43,615 nucleotides of DNA from a virus, in IMG/VR virus record IMGVR_UViG_3300028840_002216, positions 1 to 43,615 of that record; one strand, written 5' to 3'. This document shows positions 36,743 to 43,615 of the stretch, piece after piece; the first letter of the stretch is position 1, and the number at the start of each line of letters is the position of its first letter. Made by a program: the position numbers and the translations under genes. Under the pieces are notes generated by a model. It saw only the letters and a list, made by a program, of their open reading frames with translations. It did no database searches and had not been told where the DNA came from.

Positions 36743-39106
36743 ATGAAACATAGCGAAGCATCTCTTGGAGCAAGGCACGCACCCTCCAATTGGGAGTATG
36801 CGAACCAGACTGCTCGGGAGGGCGCCACTGGTCTGGTAGCAGCGGACGTAGGGAAGTTTGCACGGCAGCTTGATGATAACTCGACGTGGATGCTCACCAA
36901 TCACTCGCCGGTCACCTGGACAGGTGTCGGCGGCGGAGCGCCTGCGGCACACGCCTCGACACACAAGGGAGACGGCAGCGATCCTGTTGACAATGCGACG
37001 ACCTCGGTCAGCGGACTCATGTCCAGCTCGGACAAGACGAAGCTCGACGGTGTAGAAGATGGAGCCGACGTGACGGATGCAACCAATGTGTCCGCCGCCG
37101 GCGCCGTCATGAAGTCGCTGTACGACCTGAACACCATTTTGGCAGCGGACGCGGACAACAATCCGCAGCCGCTCACGGTGAACCCGAGTACGTTTGTCGG
37201 ACGGAAGGCCAGCGGGCCTATAGCGGCGATGTCTCCGGGAGAAGCCAGGACGATTCTCAACGTTGCCGACGGAGCGGATGTCACCGGCAGCAATGCTCCA
37301 CAGGCGCACGCTTCGTCTCACCACGATGGAGGCTCGGACGAGCTGGTAGTCGAGGCCCTGGCCACGGCGGGAGCGGTGGGGACGGTTCCAAGGGCGCAGT
37401 CCGATGGCTCCCTTGCCATGGAGGCCCTTGGAAGTCTGGTGCAGATGTTCCAAGGGAACGATACAGCAGGAGGCATGACGGTCGATGCCACTGAAAGGCA
37501 TATCGACTGGAACAATGAAACCATCAAGGATACGGCGTTCACACACAGCACGTCCACGAATCCGGATGAAATCACCGTCAACACGGCTGGATGGTACAAC
37601 GTTGAAGTAGAGGTCAACGTTGTCACGACGGCTGACACAGGGGCGATGCGCTCCAATCCGATGGTGAAGCTGCAAGTTGACACTGGCAGTGGGTTTGCGG
37701 ACCTGGCTTACGAGACCATCGAGTATGTTCGAGAGGACGCATCGATCAATCTCGGCGCAGGGATTTCTATCAGCACGTTCCATGAGTTCAGTGCTGGTGA
37801 CAAGATTCGTGTGGCTGTTTACTACGAGGACTCGTCAACGACGGTTGCGTCCACAAGGGCCAACGGTTCACGCATCCGGATGTCATACATCGACCGTACA
37901 GGAGCGGCCTCCGGGACGGTGGACAACCTCAAGGACGTCGGCGATGTGAGCGCAGCAGCTCCAGGGCCTGGTGCAAAGCTGTTCTTCGACACCAATGATT
38001 CCACATGGAAGAATGAGCCGCTTCCTGTACTGGCCTACGGAGAAGTCATATGTGAGGACTGGTCGCCTTCCTGGGCCGACCTTTATGCTCACGGACCTAT
38101 CTTATTCGCCAACACGAGTTTGGCTGTCACGGGGCTGGTAGGTAACGCTACGGTGGCAACCATCAACGGTCTTACACCGACAGCGAACGATTCCTACGTG
38201 GTGACGAACTCAGGTACAATCACCCTTGGTTCGGTGGCGGTCACAGCAGGAGCCATTGTCGTGTTTAATGGCTCAATCTGGGTGCTGGTGGCGCCAGGTG
38301 TGGGCGGATACGTGATGAACAGAATCCGTGCGCAGCTTTCGACCACCACGGCTCTTATCAGCCCGTACACTGATGGGGTTGATGACGGAAAGGTGATGTG
38401 GTTCGACGGCACGAGCAACACTGGTATAGAGACCACGCTCGATGTAACGATCACTCTACCGGCGACTTCAGGGTTGCCGTCGCAAGACGGTATGATTCGT
38501 CGACTCTACCTTGGAAACCTTGGTGGTAGTGGTGGCCACCTGCATATCGATATTGCAAGCAACGGCACGTTCATTGACGGCCTCAAGTCGCTCGACGTCA
38601 TAAGGAATGGCGAAGCGATTATGCTGGCGGCAGCAAACGGGTCGCTGTCACAGCCATGGGTAAGGATCTCAGGATTGGAGGACCATACTCAGGTGAGACG
38701 CGCTGCGACGTGGGCTTCGACGAACTTCACGACGGCGACGGCGTTGCCGTTCGATACGGTGGATAAATCCGGAAACTCGGACATCGCCGAGTGGACGGTA
38801 TCTCCGAACCCATCACGGATCGACATCAACTACACTGGGCATTACCACTTCTCGGGTATCGCCAATATCGACAGCACCGGCGGCATCACGTGGAACCTTG
38901 AATGCTACTTGAGGAAAAATGGCACCACGGAGATCCCAGGCACGAGAATTAGAACAGGGAACTACGGGTACGAGGACCAGGCCATTGCCTTGTCCGTATT
39001 CGGAATTGACCTCGAAGACGGCGACTACGTTGAATGGGTATTCCAACAGACGGATCTCACCGGAGATCTGTGGTCGGCGACCCTTTCGGTTATGTGTCGC
39101 CACTAG
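36743..39106 (+). CDS. Large fibre protein with TNF/C1q-like modules
   Basis: The 787-residue product has fibre repeats near the N-terminus (DKTKLDGVEDGADVTD and again NVADGADVTG; HASTHKGDGSDPV and HASSHHDGGSDEL). Two jelly-roll-like modules follow. One contains AGWYNVEVEVNVV and FHEFSAGDKIRVAVYY. The other at the C-terminus contains GHYHFSGIANID and GDYVEWVF. Such C1q/TNF-like ends often bind receptors. It probably makes a trimeric head or tail fibre. Confidence 0.8.
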   Translation: MKHSEASLGARHAPSNWEYANQTAREGATGLVAADVGKFARQLDDNSTWMLTNHSPVTWTGVGGGAPAAHASTHKGDGSDPVDNATTSVSGLMSSSDKTKLDGVEDGADVTDATNVSAAGAVMKSLYDLNTILAADADNNPQPLTVNPSTFVGRKASGPIAAMSPGEARTILNVADGADVTGSNAPQAHASSHHDGGSDELVVEALATAGAVGTVPRAQSDGSLAMEALGSLVQMFQGNDTAGGMTVDATERHIDWNNETIKDTAFTHSTSTNPDEITVNTAGWYNVEVEVNVVTTADTGAMRSNPMVKLQVDTGSGFADLAYETIEYVREDASINLGAGISISTFHEFSAGDKIRVAVYYEDSSTTVASTRANGSRIRMSYIDRTGAASGTVDNLKDVGDVSAAAPGPGAKLFFDTNDSTWKNEPLPVLAYGEVICEDWSPSWADLYAHGPILFANTSLAVTGLVGNATVATINGLTPTANDSYVVTNSGTITLGSVAVTAGAIVVFNGSIWVLVAPGVGGYVMNRIRAQLSTTTALISPYTDGVDDGKVMWFDGTSNTGIETTLDVTITLPATSGLPSQDGMIRRLYLGNLGGSGGHLHIDIASNGTFIDGLKSLDVIRNGEAIMLAAANGSLSQPWVRISGLEDHTQVRRAATWASTNFTTATALPFDTVDKSGNSDIAEWTVSPNPSRIDINYTGHYHFSGIANIDSTGGITWNLECYLRKNGTTEIPGTRIRTGNYGYEDQAIALSVFGIDLEDGDYVEWVFQQTDLTGDLWSATLSVMCRH

Positions 39107-39116
39107 GGAGGACGAA

Positions 39117-39587
39117 ATGTCCGCAGAATACGTTTATCCAGATCTGGCGAAGGTGCCGTGCCTGAACTACATCCGGGCGTACATAGCGAAGTCGGAGATG
39201 ACGGACAAGAATATGACCGACATCTCCTACCATGTCGATGAGCATTGGTTGAAGGTGTGGTTCGGAGCCTCGTTATCGGCGGCGGACAAGGACCTGTTGG
39301 ACGGTATCGTTGCTGACAGCCTTGGGATGAGGGTCATCAAGAAGACACGCGAAGCCATCATGGCTGAGATTCTCACCTTGGCGAGTGTGGACCCGGCCCA
39401 GGTTGGCAGGCTCCTCGACGCGCTGGACAACTACACGTCGATGGCAGTTGCCCTAGACAATTTGAATTATTCTCTCGCTCGGATGCGTGTGCAGAAGGTC
39501 TATGCCGATGGTGCGATCACCGAAGCGGACATGAACCTTGTGTTGTCGTGCATTCCGACGTCCGATTATGAGGAGGTTCCAGAATGA
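39117..39587 (+). CDS. Unknown helical late protein
   Basis: ATG 39117 follows AGGGAGG. The 156-residue product is helical, with MTDKNMTDISYHVDEHWLKV and DNYTSMAVALDNLNYS. No family is recognised. It follows the fibre gene and overlaps the peptidase start. Confidence 0.65.
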   Translation: MSAEYVYPDLAKVPCLNYIRAYIAKSEMTDKNMTDISYHVDEHWLKVWFGASLSAADKDLLDGIVADSLGMRVIKKTREAIMAEILTLASVDPAQVGRLLDALDNYTSMAVALDNLNYSLARMRVQKVYADGAITEADMNLVLSCIPTSDYEEVPE

Positions 39588-40132
39588 GCAACAGACCACT
39601 TGTGTGCTTGACGGCCTCGGACACCTGGTACGGCAAGGCCATCAGGGGAGTTACTGGTAGCAACGTCAACCATGCGCTGATCGTTTACTACAGCGAGGCG
39701 CACGGAGGTTGGCAAGCTCTCCAGACGGACCAGCGTGGGCTGGTGGAGGTTCCGGCAGAAACCGTGAAGCATTCGTACATCGAGTGCTACGAGTTCCCGG
39801 ATCTGGACCTCATGACAGCTCTTCCGAAGTGCAGAGATTTGGTCGGCGATTCCTACGACTGGGCAGGGATTGCAGGCTTCCTACTGAAGATCGCCTCATG
39901 GCGGCTCTTCGGTCGACGAATCGTAAATCCTCTCCACGAGAAGGGCGAGCTGTTTTGCAGTGAGTTCGCTGCGAGGTACTTGCAGCTCGTGGACGGAATG
40001 TACGATTGGATGCTGAAGGTGAAGCCCTCGGGCATGGCACCTGGTGGCAAAAGCGAAGAACTCGGAGTCCCCTCGTTGCAGGAGCTTCTCCAAGTTCATG
40101 CTGGAGTCACCCGAAAGGACTGTCCTTTCTAA
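39584..40132 (+). CDS. Permuted NlpC/P60-type peptidase (YiiX-like)
   Basis: The 182-residue product has NVNHALIVYY near the N-terminus and ELFCSEFAARYLQ near the C-terminus. That is the permuted order (His first, Cys last) of the YiiX/YaeF-type papain-like fold. YDWAGIAGFLL between them is also typical. It may cut peptidoglycan peptides or amide bonds, for lysis or as a virion enzyme. ATG 39584 overlaps the previous stop. Confidence 0.8.
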   Translation: MSNRPLVCLTASDTWYGKAIRGVTGSNVNHALIVYYSEAHGGWQALQTDQRGLVEVPAETVKHSYIECYEFPDLDLMTALPKCRDLVGDSYDWAGIAGFLLKIASWRLFGRRIVNPLHEKGELFCSEFAARYLQLVDGMYDWMLKVKPSGMAPGGKSEELGVPSLQELLQVHAGVTRKDCPF

Positions 40133-40134
40133 GG

Positions 40135-40821
40135 ATGGGGAGCAGTGATGAAGAGAAAAGAGAGTCTGGGGTTGATGACCTGCTCAAGGAGTACATCAAA
40201 GAGATCAGGCACGAGAGGTCGAAGAGAGGAAGTCCGGGAATGGCACAGGGATCACATAGCGCACCACCACCGACGGAGGGGCAAGGGTGGGGGTGGGTAA
40301 GAGATGAACTGAAAGAAAAAGCGTCGAAGGATTACGTAGAAGGGCAGATAAAAGCTTTGGAAGCACTAATTCAGGCCGTCAATAAAGAAGGAGAGGAGAC
40401 AAAGAAGATCGCCCTCTCTGGAAGGAATAAAGCGATGGAGCCACATCAGTGTGCCAGAAACAAGACCGTGGACAACCTGGTCTTTGATTCGGAAAAAAGG
40501 AACACGCGAGTGAGAGGCATCATAGTCACAGTGATCAGCGCGATTGTCATCACGGCAGGAACGCTGACCGGATGGCTGTACTCTCACAAGGTCCTCCGGG
40601 ACGATGTGGACGACTTGAAGACAGATGTCGCAGGGCTTCAGGGTGGCATGACCAAGGTGGTCAAGTCCCAGGAAGCCATGCAAGAAGCTTTGGAGCAGGA
40701 CGCCGCTGCTGAGAAACTACAGCAGAAGCAACAGATGGAAGATTTCAGAGACGCACTGAAAGAGGTGCTGCTGGAGGTGAAGGAAGAGGACTCCAGCAAC
40801 AGGCGACGACGAAGCAGATGA
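40135..40821 (+). CDS. Single-span coiled-coil membrane protein
   Basis: The 228-residue product starts at ATG 40135, two bases after the peptidase stop; the start is uncertain because AAGG is very close to it. It has a charged, Pro/Gly-rich N-terminal part and a helix. One membrane span, GIIVTVISAIVITAGTLTGW, lies at about residues 127-146, and an acidic coiled coil follows to the end. Next to the peptidase, it might be a holin- or spanin-like lysis protein, or a virion membrane protein. The evidence is topology only. Confidence 0.65.
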   Translation: MGSSDEEKRESGVDDLLKEYIKEIRHERSKRGSPGMAQGSHSAPPPTEGQGWGWVRDELKEKASKDYVEGQIKALEALIQAVNKEGEETKKIALSGRNKAMEPHQCARNKTVDNLVFDSEKRNTRVRGIIVTVISAIVITAGTLTGWLYSHKVLRDDVDDLKTDVAGLQGGMTKVVKSQEAMQEALEQDAAAEKLQQKQQMEDFRDALKEVLLEVKEEDSSNRRRRSR

Positions 40822-41393
40822 GCCGCGAAGTAGAAATAGGCGCTGATGTCATCGACCAGTTCCCGGTTTGGTCAGGGAACGGCTACGACAAGAAGAGCGG
40901 CGAGACGGTGTTCGATGTCACCATCTGGAAGGATGGTGAGCGCAAGAATCTGTTCCCGTATCTGATAGAAGAGATAGATGCATCAGGGGAGTACCGCTGG
41001 CAGTTCCGTCCGGATGACGTGGGTTTCTGGGTCTTCGAGGTGAAGATCCCCTACAACCAGGATGTGTGGGCCGGCGAGTACCGCGTCACAGCAGCGCGAC
41101 TCAAGGTGAGAGCGTCGATGTCAGATGACAACACGACGACTCGAATCCTCTTGTGGGTGGAGGTCAACGGAAAGCGCAGAACAGACTGGACGAAGGTCGA
41201 GGCGATCATCCGAGACGAAGACGGCACGCAAGTTGTTGACCTCGGAGAGAACGTGACGCCCAATGCGGAGGGGGTCTACGAGTTCGAGACGCCCTCGACG
41301 AACCTTGACTTTCACCGTGCGTACACGGTGGACGTGAAGGCAACGAGAGGCACCACGGAGTGGGATGCCAATGTCGGCTTTGCGAGGATTTGA
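40818..41393 (+). CDS. Beta-sandwich structural protein
   Basis: The 191-residue product starts at ATG 40818, overlapping the previous stop. It reads as one or two Ig-like beta sandwiches: YRWQFRPDDVGFWVFEVKIP and TRILLWVEVNGKRR, then AYTVDVKATRGTTEWD. It is probably a virion surface or adaptor protein. No named family. Confidence 0.65.
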   Translation: MSREVEIGADVIDQFPVWSGNGYDKKSGETVFDVTIWKDGERKNLFPYLIEEIDASGEYRWQFRPDDVGFWVFEVKIPYNQDVWAGEYRVTAARLKVRASMSDDNTTTRILLWVEVNGKRRTDWTKVEAIIRDEDGTQVVDLGENVTPNAEGVYEFETPSTNLDFHRAYTVDVKATRGTTEWDANVGFARI

Positions 41394-41665
41394 TGGCAAT
41401 CATTTCGACAGAGTTCTGGCTCATCGGGGCGAAGTTCTCCGGTCAGCGAGATCCGAGGTATCGACCCCACATCGAGACCGCGGTGGATCTCAAGCCAGAG
41501 CCAACGTCGAGTACGGACTTGAAGCCGACCCCACACTCAGGAGTGGATGAGGCAACAACGACAGCAGAAATGAAGCCTATCCCGACGGCGGCAACCAACT
41601 TGAAACCTGACCCGAGCATTGCCCGGAGTCTCAGGCCCACCCCGCTTGGGGCAGATGAGGAGTAG
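41393..41665 (+). CDS. Small protein with LKPxP repeats
   Basis: The 90-residue product starts at ATG 41393, overlapping the previous stop. After a 35-residue start it has spaced repeats: DLKPEPTSS, DLKPTPHSG, EMKPIPTAA, NLKPDPSIA and SLRPTPLG. The Pro-rich repeats suggest an extended linker or a binding strip for another virion protein. Function unknown. Confidence 0.65.
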   Translation: MAIISTEFWLIGAKFSGQRDPRYRPHIETAVDLKPEPTSSTDLKPTPHSGVDEATTTAEMKPIPTAATNLKPDPSIARSLRPTPLGADEE

Positions 41666-41667
41666 AG

Positions 41668-42687
41668 ATGGCAACGATTAAAATTCGGTGGGCGGTGATA
41701 GAGCTGACCAACGTCATGTCTTTGTTCGATGTACAGCGAGTGTACCGTTCAACAGACGGAGTGGACGGAACCTACGTCGAAATCACCACGCCGGCGACGC
41801 GAGTTCCGCTCGTTGCAGGAGTCACAAACTACTTGTACGACGACACTACGGGAGACCCGGCGTACTACTACAAGATTGACTACTACAACTCAGTGACGAC
41901 CAATGCGTCAGACAAGTCGGACCCTATCCGCGGCGGGTTGTCCGGGTACATAGATGTGCAGGACATCCGAGACGAGGGCTTCACGGAGACGGCTATAGCA
42001 GACCAGGATGTGATTCGCGGTATCGAGATGGCTACGGCGATGATCGATAGGGCAACCATGCAGTGGTTTGAACCGAGAACCAGGACGTTTAAGCTTGACC
42101 AGAAGCGGCAGTACGATGAGCTACACCTGGACATCCCGATCATCGCCATCACGAAGCTGGAGGTGAACGGTACCGAGGAGGACCTCACGAGCTTCGCTGT
42201 TTACAATAGGCACCTCACTCAGGGGCTGCTGAGTCCGGACGACCGTGCGCATCCGCACCTCAAGGTGAAGGAGCTGGACCCGACGGAGAGGTTGTACCCA
42301 CTGTTTGGGCGTCCCTTCCTTCGTGGCCAGCAGATCACTACGGTGGAGGGTGTGTTCGGGTACACAGAGCTTGGCCCGAATGATCCCATCGGCGAGACGG
42401 AAGAGGGGAGCCAGATTCCTCTGGCCTACGGAAGTACGCCGAAGCTCATCCAGCACGCTGCCAAGTTGCTGACCATCCGGTACATGTGGCCCATCGGAAG
42501 CGGCAAGGGCGATGACTTCGCCAACCGCGGTCGAATCAAGAAAGAGCAGACCGAGGACCAGATGTACGAGATGCAAGCCGTGTCCGGCTCCTCGATGGCC
42601 CCAGGTGCAAGCGGAGCCACCGGAGATCCGGAGGTTGATGCCATCCTGTCGTCATTCATGGGTCCGGCACGTTTCGGAGGCGTGTAA
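41668..42687 (+). CDS. Head-tail connector (gp6-like) with N-terminal FN3-like domain
   Basis: The 339-residue product begins with an FN3-like domain of about 90 residues (FDVQRVYRSTDGVDGTYVEI and AYYYKIDYYNS). The rest matches HK97 gp6-type adaptors: YIDVQDIRDEGF, a helix IRGIEMATAMIDRATMQWF, PIIAITKLEVNG, and KLIQHAAKLLTIRYMWP. It would join the portal to the tail. The extra domain may be exposed on the neck. GGAG lies upstream. Confidence 0.8.
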   Translation: MATIKIRWAVIELTNVMSLFDVQRVYRSTDGVDGTYVEITTPATRVPLVAGVTNYLYDDTTGDPAYYYKIDYYNSVTTNASDKSDPIRGGLSGYIDVQDIRDEGFTETAIADQDVIRGIEMATAMIDRATMQWFEPRTRTFKLDQKRQYDELHLDIPIIAITKLEVNGTEEDLTSFAVYNRHLTQGLLSPDDRAHPHLKVKELDPTERLYPLFGRPFLRGQQITTVEGVFGYTELGPNDPIGETEEGSQIPLAYGSTPKLIQHAAKLLTIRYMWPIGSGKGDDFANRGRIKKEQTEDQMYEMQAVSGSSMAPGASGATGDPEVDAILSSFMGPARFGGV

Positions 42688-43190
42688 TGAGAGGCCGATT
42701 GATACAAAAGTTCACCCTGGTACTGAGGAAGCTCGACACCAGGGCGACCGCCGATGTTGCCGATGGCGGGTATGACCCTCAGTTCCGGAGCCTTAAACCT
42801 GTCCCAAACGGGACACAGACAGGCGCCAGCACGAGAAGAGAGCAAGACGCAATCAACATACCCTGTCAGATCAAACGGCAGTTCTGGGGCCTTCTGGAGC
42901 TTCTCCAGAGTGGCAAGGCGAAAGACTCCAACATCGTGTTCATTCTCCACATGAGCGATTTGGAGAGCCTCGGTCTCAGAGACGGTACGACAGGCAACGT
43001 CAACATCAGTTCAGGAACGAGGATCGACAAGGTTCTCAACGAGGACGGCGAAGTGGAATGGAGCTTCGAGGGTCCGCAGCAACTGTTCGTGACGGCGTGT
43101 ACTCCGGCGGGACACGGCCTGAACTTCGCAGGTGTGTCGAAATTCAACCTGTGCAGGCTGATTTGCAGGCCGAGGAGGATGGGGCAATAG
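42687..43190 (+). CDS. Head completion/closure protein candidate
   Basis: The 167-residue product starts at ATG 42687, overlapping the connector stop. It has a basic start, TRREQDAINIPCQIKRQFWG, DSNIVFILHMSDLESLGL, and a Cys-containing C-terminus. Its order after gp6-like and before the gpG/gp10-like gene matches head closure proteins. Sequence identity to a family is not clear. Confidence 0.65.
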   Translation: MRGRLIQKFTLVLRKLDTRATADVADGGYDPQFRSLKPVPNGTQTGASTRREQDAINIPCQIKRQFWGLLELLQSGKAKDSNIVFILHMSDLESLGLRDGTTGNVNISSGTRIDKVLNEDGEVEWSFEGPQQLFVTACTPAGHGLNFAGVSKFNLCRLICRPRRMGQ

Positions 43191-43615
43191 ATGATCCGGA
43201 TGGGAGTACAGGCCACGGGAGCGCAAGCATTCGTGGCCACGATGCGCGGCACGAAACCTCAGTTGCAGCTCGCCATGTCCAGAGCGTTGCGGCAAGAGGG
43301 GCAGGAACTGGTCCGGATCATCAAGACCGGACTGCGAGCGCAGGCTCCAGGCGGAGACAGCATCAAGCCAATCAGCCCGATCACCATCGCGCTTCGAGGG
43401 GCAAGGGGCAAGGGGTCGAAGCCTTCGTCCAAGGCCCTCATGGACAGCGGCGAGATGTGGAGGTCTGTGAAGCTCCACGTTCTTCACGGTGGGATGTCAG
43501 TTTTTGTAGGTGTCCACAGGAACACGATGACCAAGGGCGGGAAGTCCATGGCCAGCATCGCGGAGATGCAGGAGTTCGGTACCAAGAGCTACAAGATTCC
43601 GGTGACGGCGAAGCT
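43191..43615 (+). CDS. gpG/HK97 gp10-like virion morphogenesis protein (cut by window edge)
   Basis: The frame opens at ATG 43191 right after the previous stop and is open to the window end (at least 141 residues). Features of the phage virion morphogenesis family are seen: ALRQEGQELVRIIKTGLRAQ, then KALMDSGEMWRSVKLHV, GMSVFVGVHR and AEMQEFGTKSYKIP. These proteins cap the connector or complete the tail. The 3' end lies outside. Confidence 0.78.
   Translation, partial: MIRMGVQATGAQAFVATMRGTKPQLQLAMSRALRQEGQELVRIIKTGLRAQAPGGDSIKPISPITIALRGARGKGSKPSSKALMDSGEMWRSVKLHVLHGGMSVFVGVHRNTMTKGGKSMASIAEMQEFGTKSYKIPVTAK

Noticed and set aside
36593-37783. 396-residue minus-strand open frame
   Set aside because: It is opposite a well-supported fibre gene and has an Arg/His-rich composition typical of an antisense shadow.

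Overview
This window is part of a tailed double-stranded DNA bacteriophage (Caudoviricetes). Every gene I can support lies on the + strand. Genes are tightly packed, and many stop and start codons overlap as ATGA or GTGA. The right half carries a recognisable head-building series: small-terminase-like protein, terminase large subunit, PBSX-type portal, Mu gpF-like minor head protein, XkdF-like prohead protease, major capsid protein, and gp6-like and gpG/gp10-like connector proteins. The window ends inside the last of these. Tape measure, tail tube, DNA polymerase, helicase and integrase are not visible, so this is a fragment of a larger genome. The host cannot be named from sequence alone. The ribosome binding sites are bacterial, and a sequence very like one type I-C CRISPR repeat suggests a host lineage that carries such a system.

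Layout. 1-695 holds the end of a small zinc-ribbon gene and a second one. 696-975 is non-coding: a promoter-like box, a strong nested hairpin, and a sequence ending in a tRNA-like T-arm and acceptor strand. 976-6128 is a DNA-metabolism cluster: RecF/SMC-type ATPase, SSB, a membrane-anchored or secreted staphylococcal-nuclease-like protein, a DnaQ-like exonuclease and unknown small proteins. Between the ATPase and ssb lies one solitary CRISPR-repeat-like element (3117-3147). 6129-6224 has a second copy of the promoter-like box. 6225-19557 is a long run of accessory genes: radical SAM protein, SpoT/MESH1-like (p)ppGpp hydrolase, sigma region 4-like regulator, deoxyribosyltransferase-like protein, a tRNA-Thr(TGT), an odd interrupted tRNA-like locus, a VVA0879-like protein, a PD-(D/E)XK-like nuclease, an HTH fusion, an ASCH protein and many small zinc-ribbon or membrane proteins of unknown role.

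19558-43615 is the packaging and virion region. Terminase, portal and gpF come first. A very acidic protein, the XkdF protease and a scaffold-like protein follow, then the major capsid protein with a terminator, a candidate decoration protein with a second terminator, and a block of beta-rich head or fibre proteins. A permuted NlpC/P60-type peptidase and a single-span coiled-coil membrane protein come next, ahead of the head-tail connector genes.

The most interesting signals are the orphan CRISPR-like repeat, which resembles the solitary repeat units known to act as RNA anti-CRISPRs; a perfect 12-bp periodic array of the palindrome AACGTT inside the gpF-like gene; the paired promoter box; and two tRNA-like loci whose 5' and 3' acceptor strands match but are too far apart for a normal tRNA.
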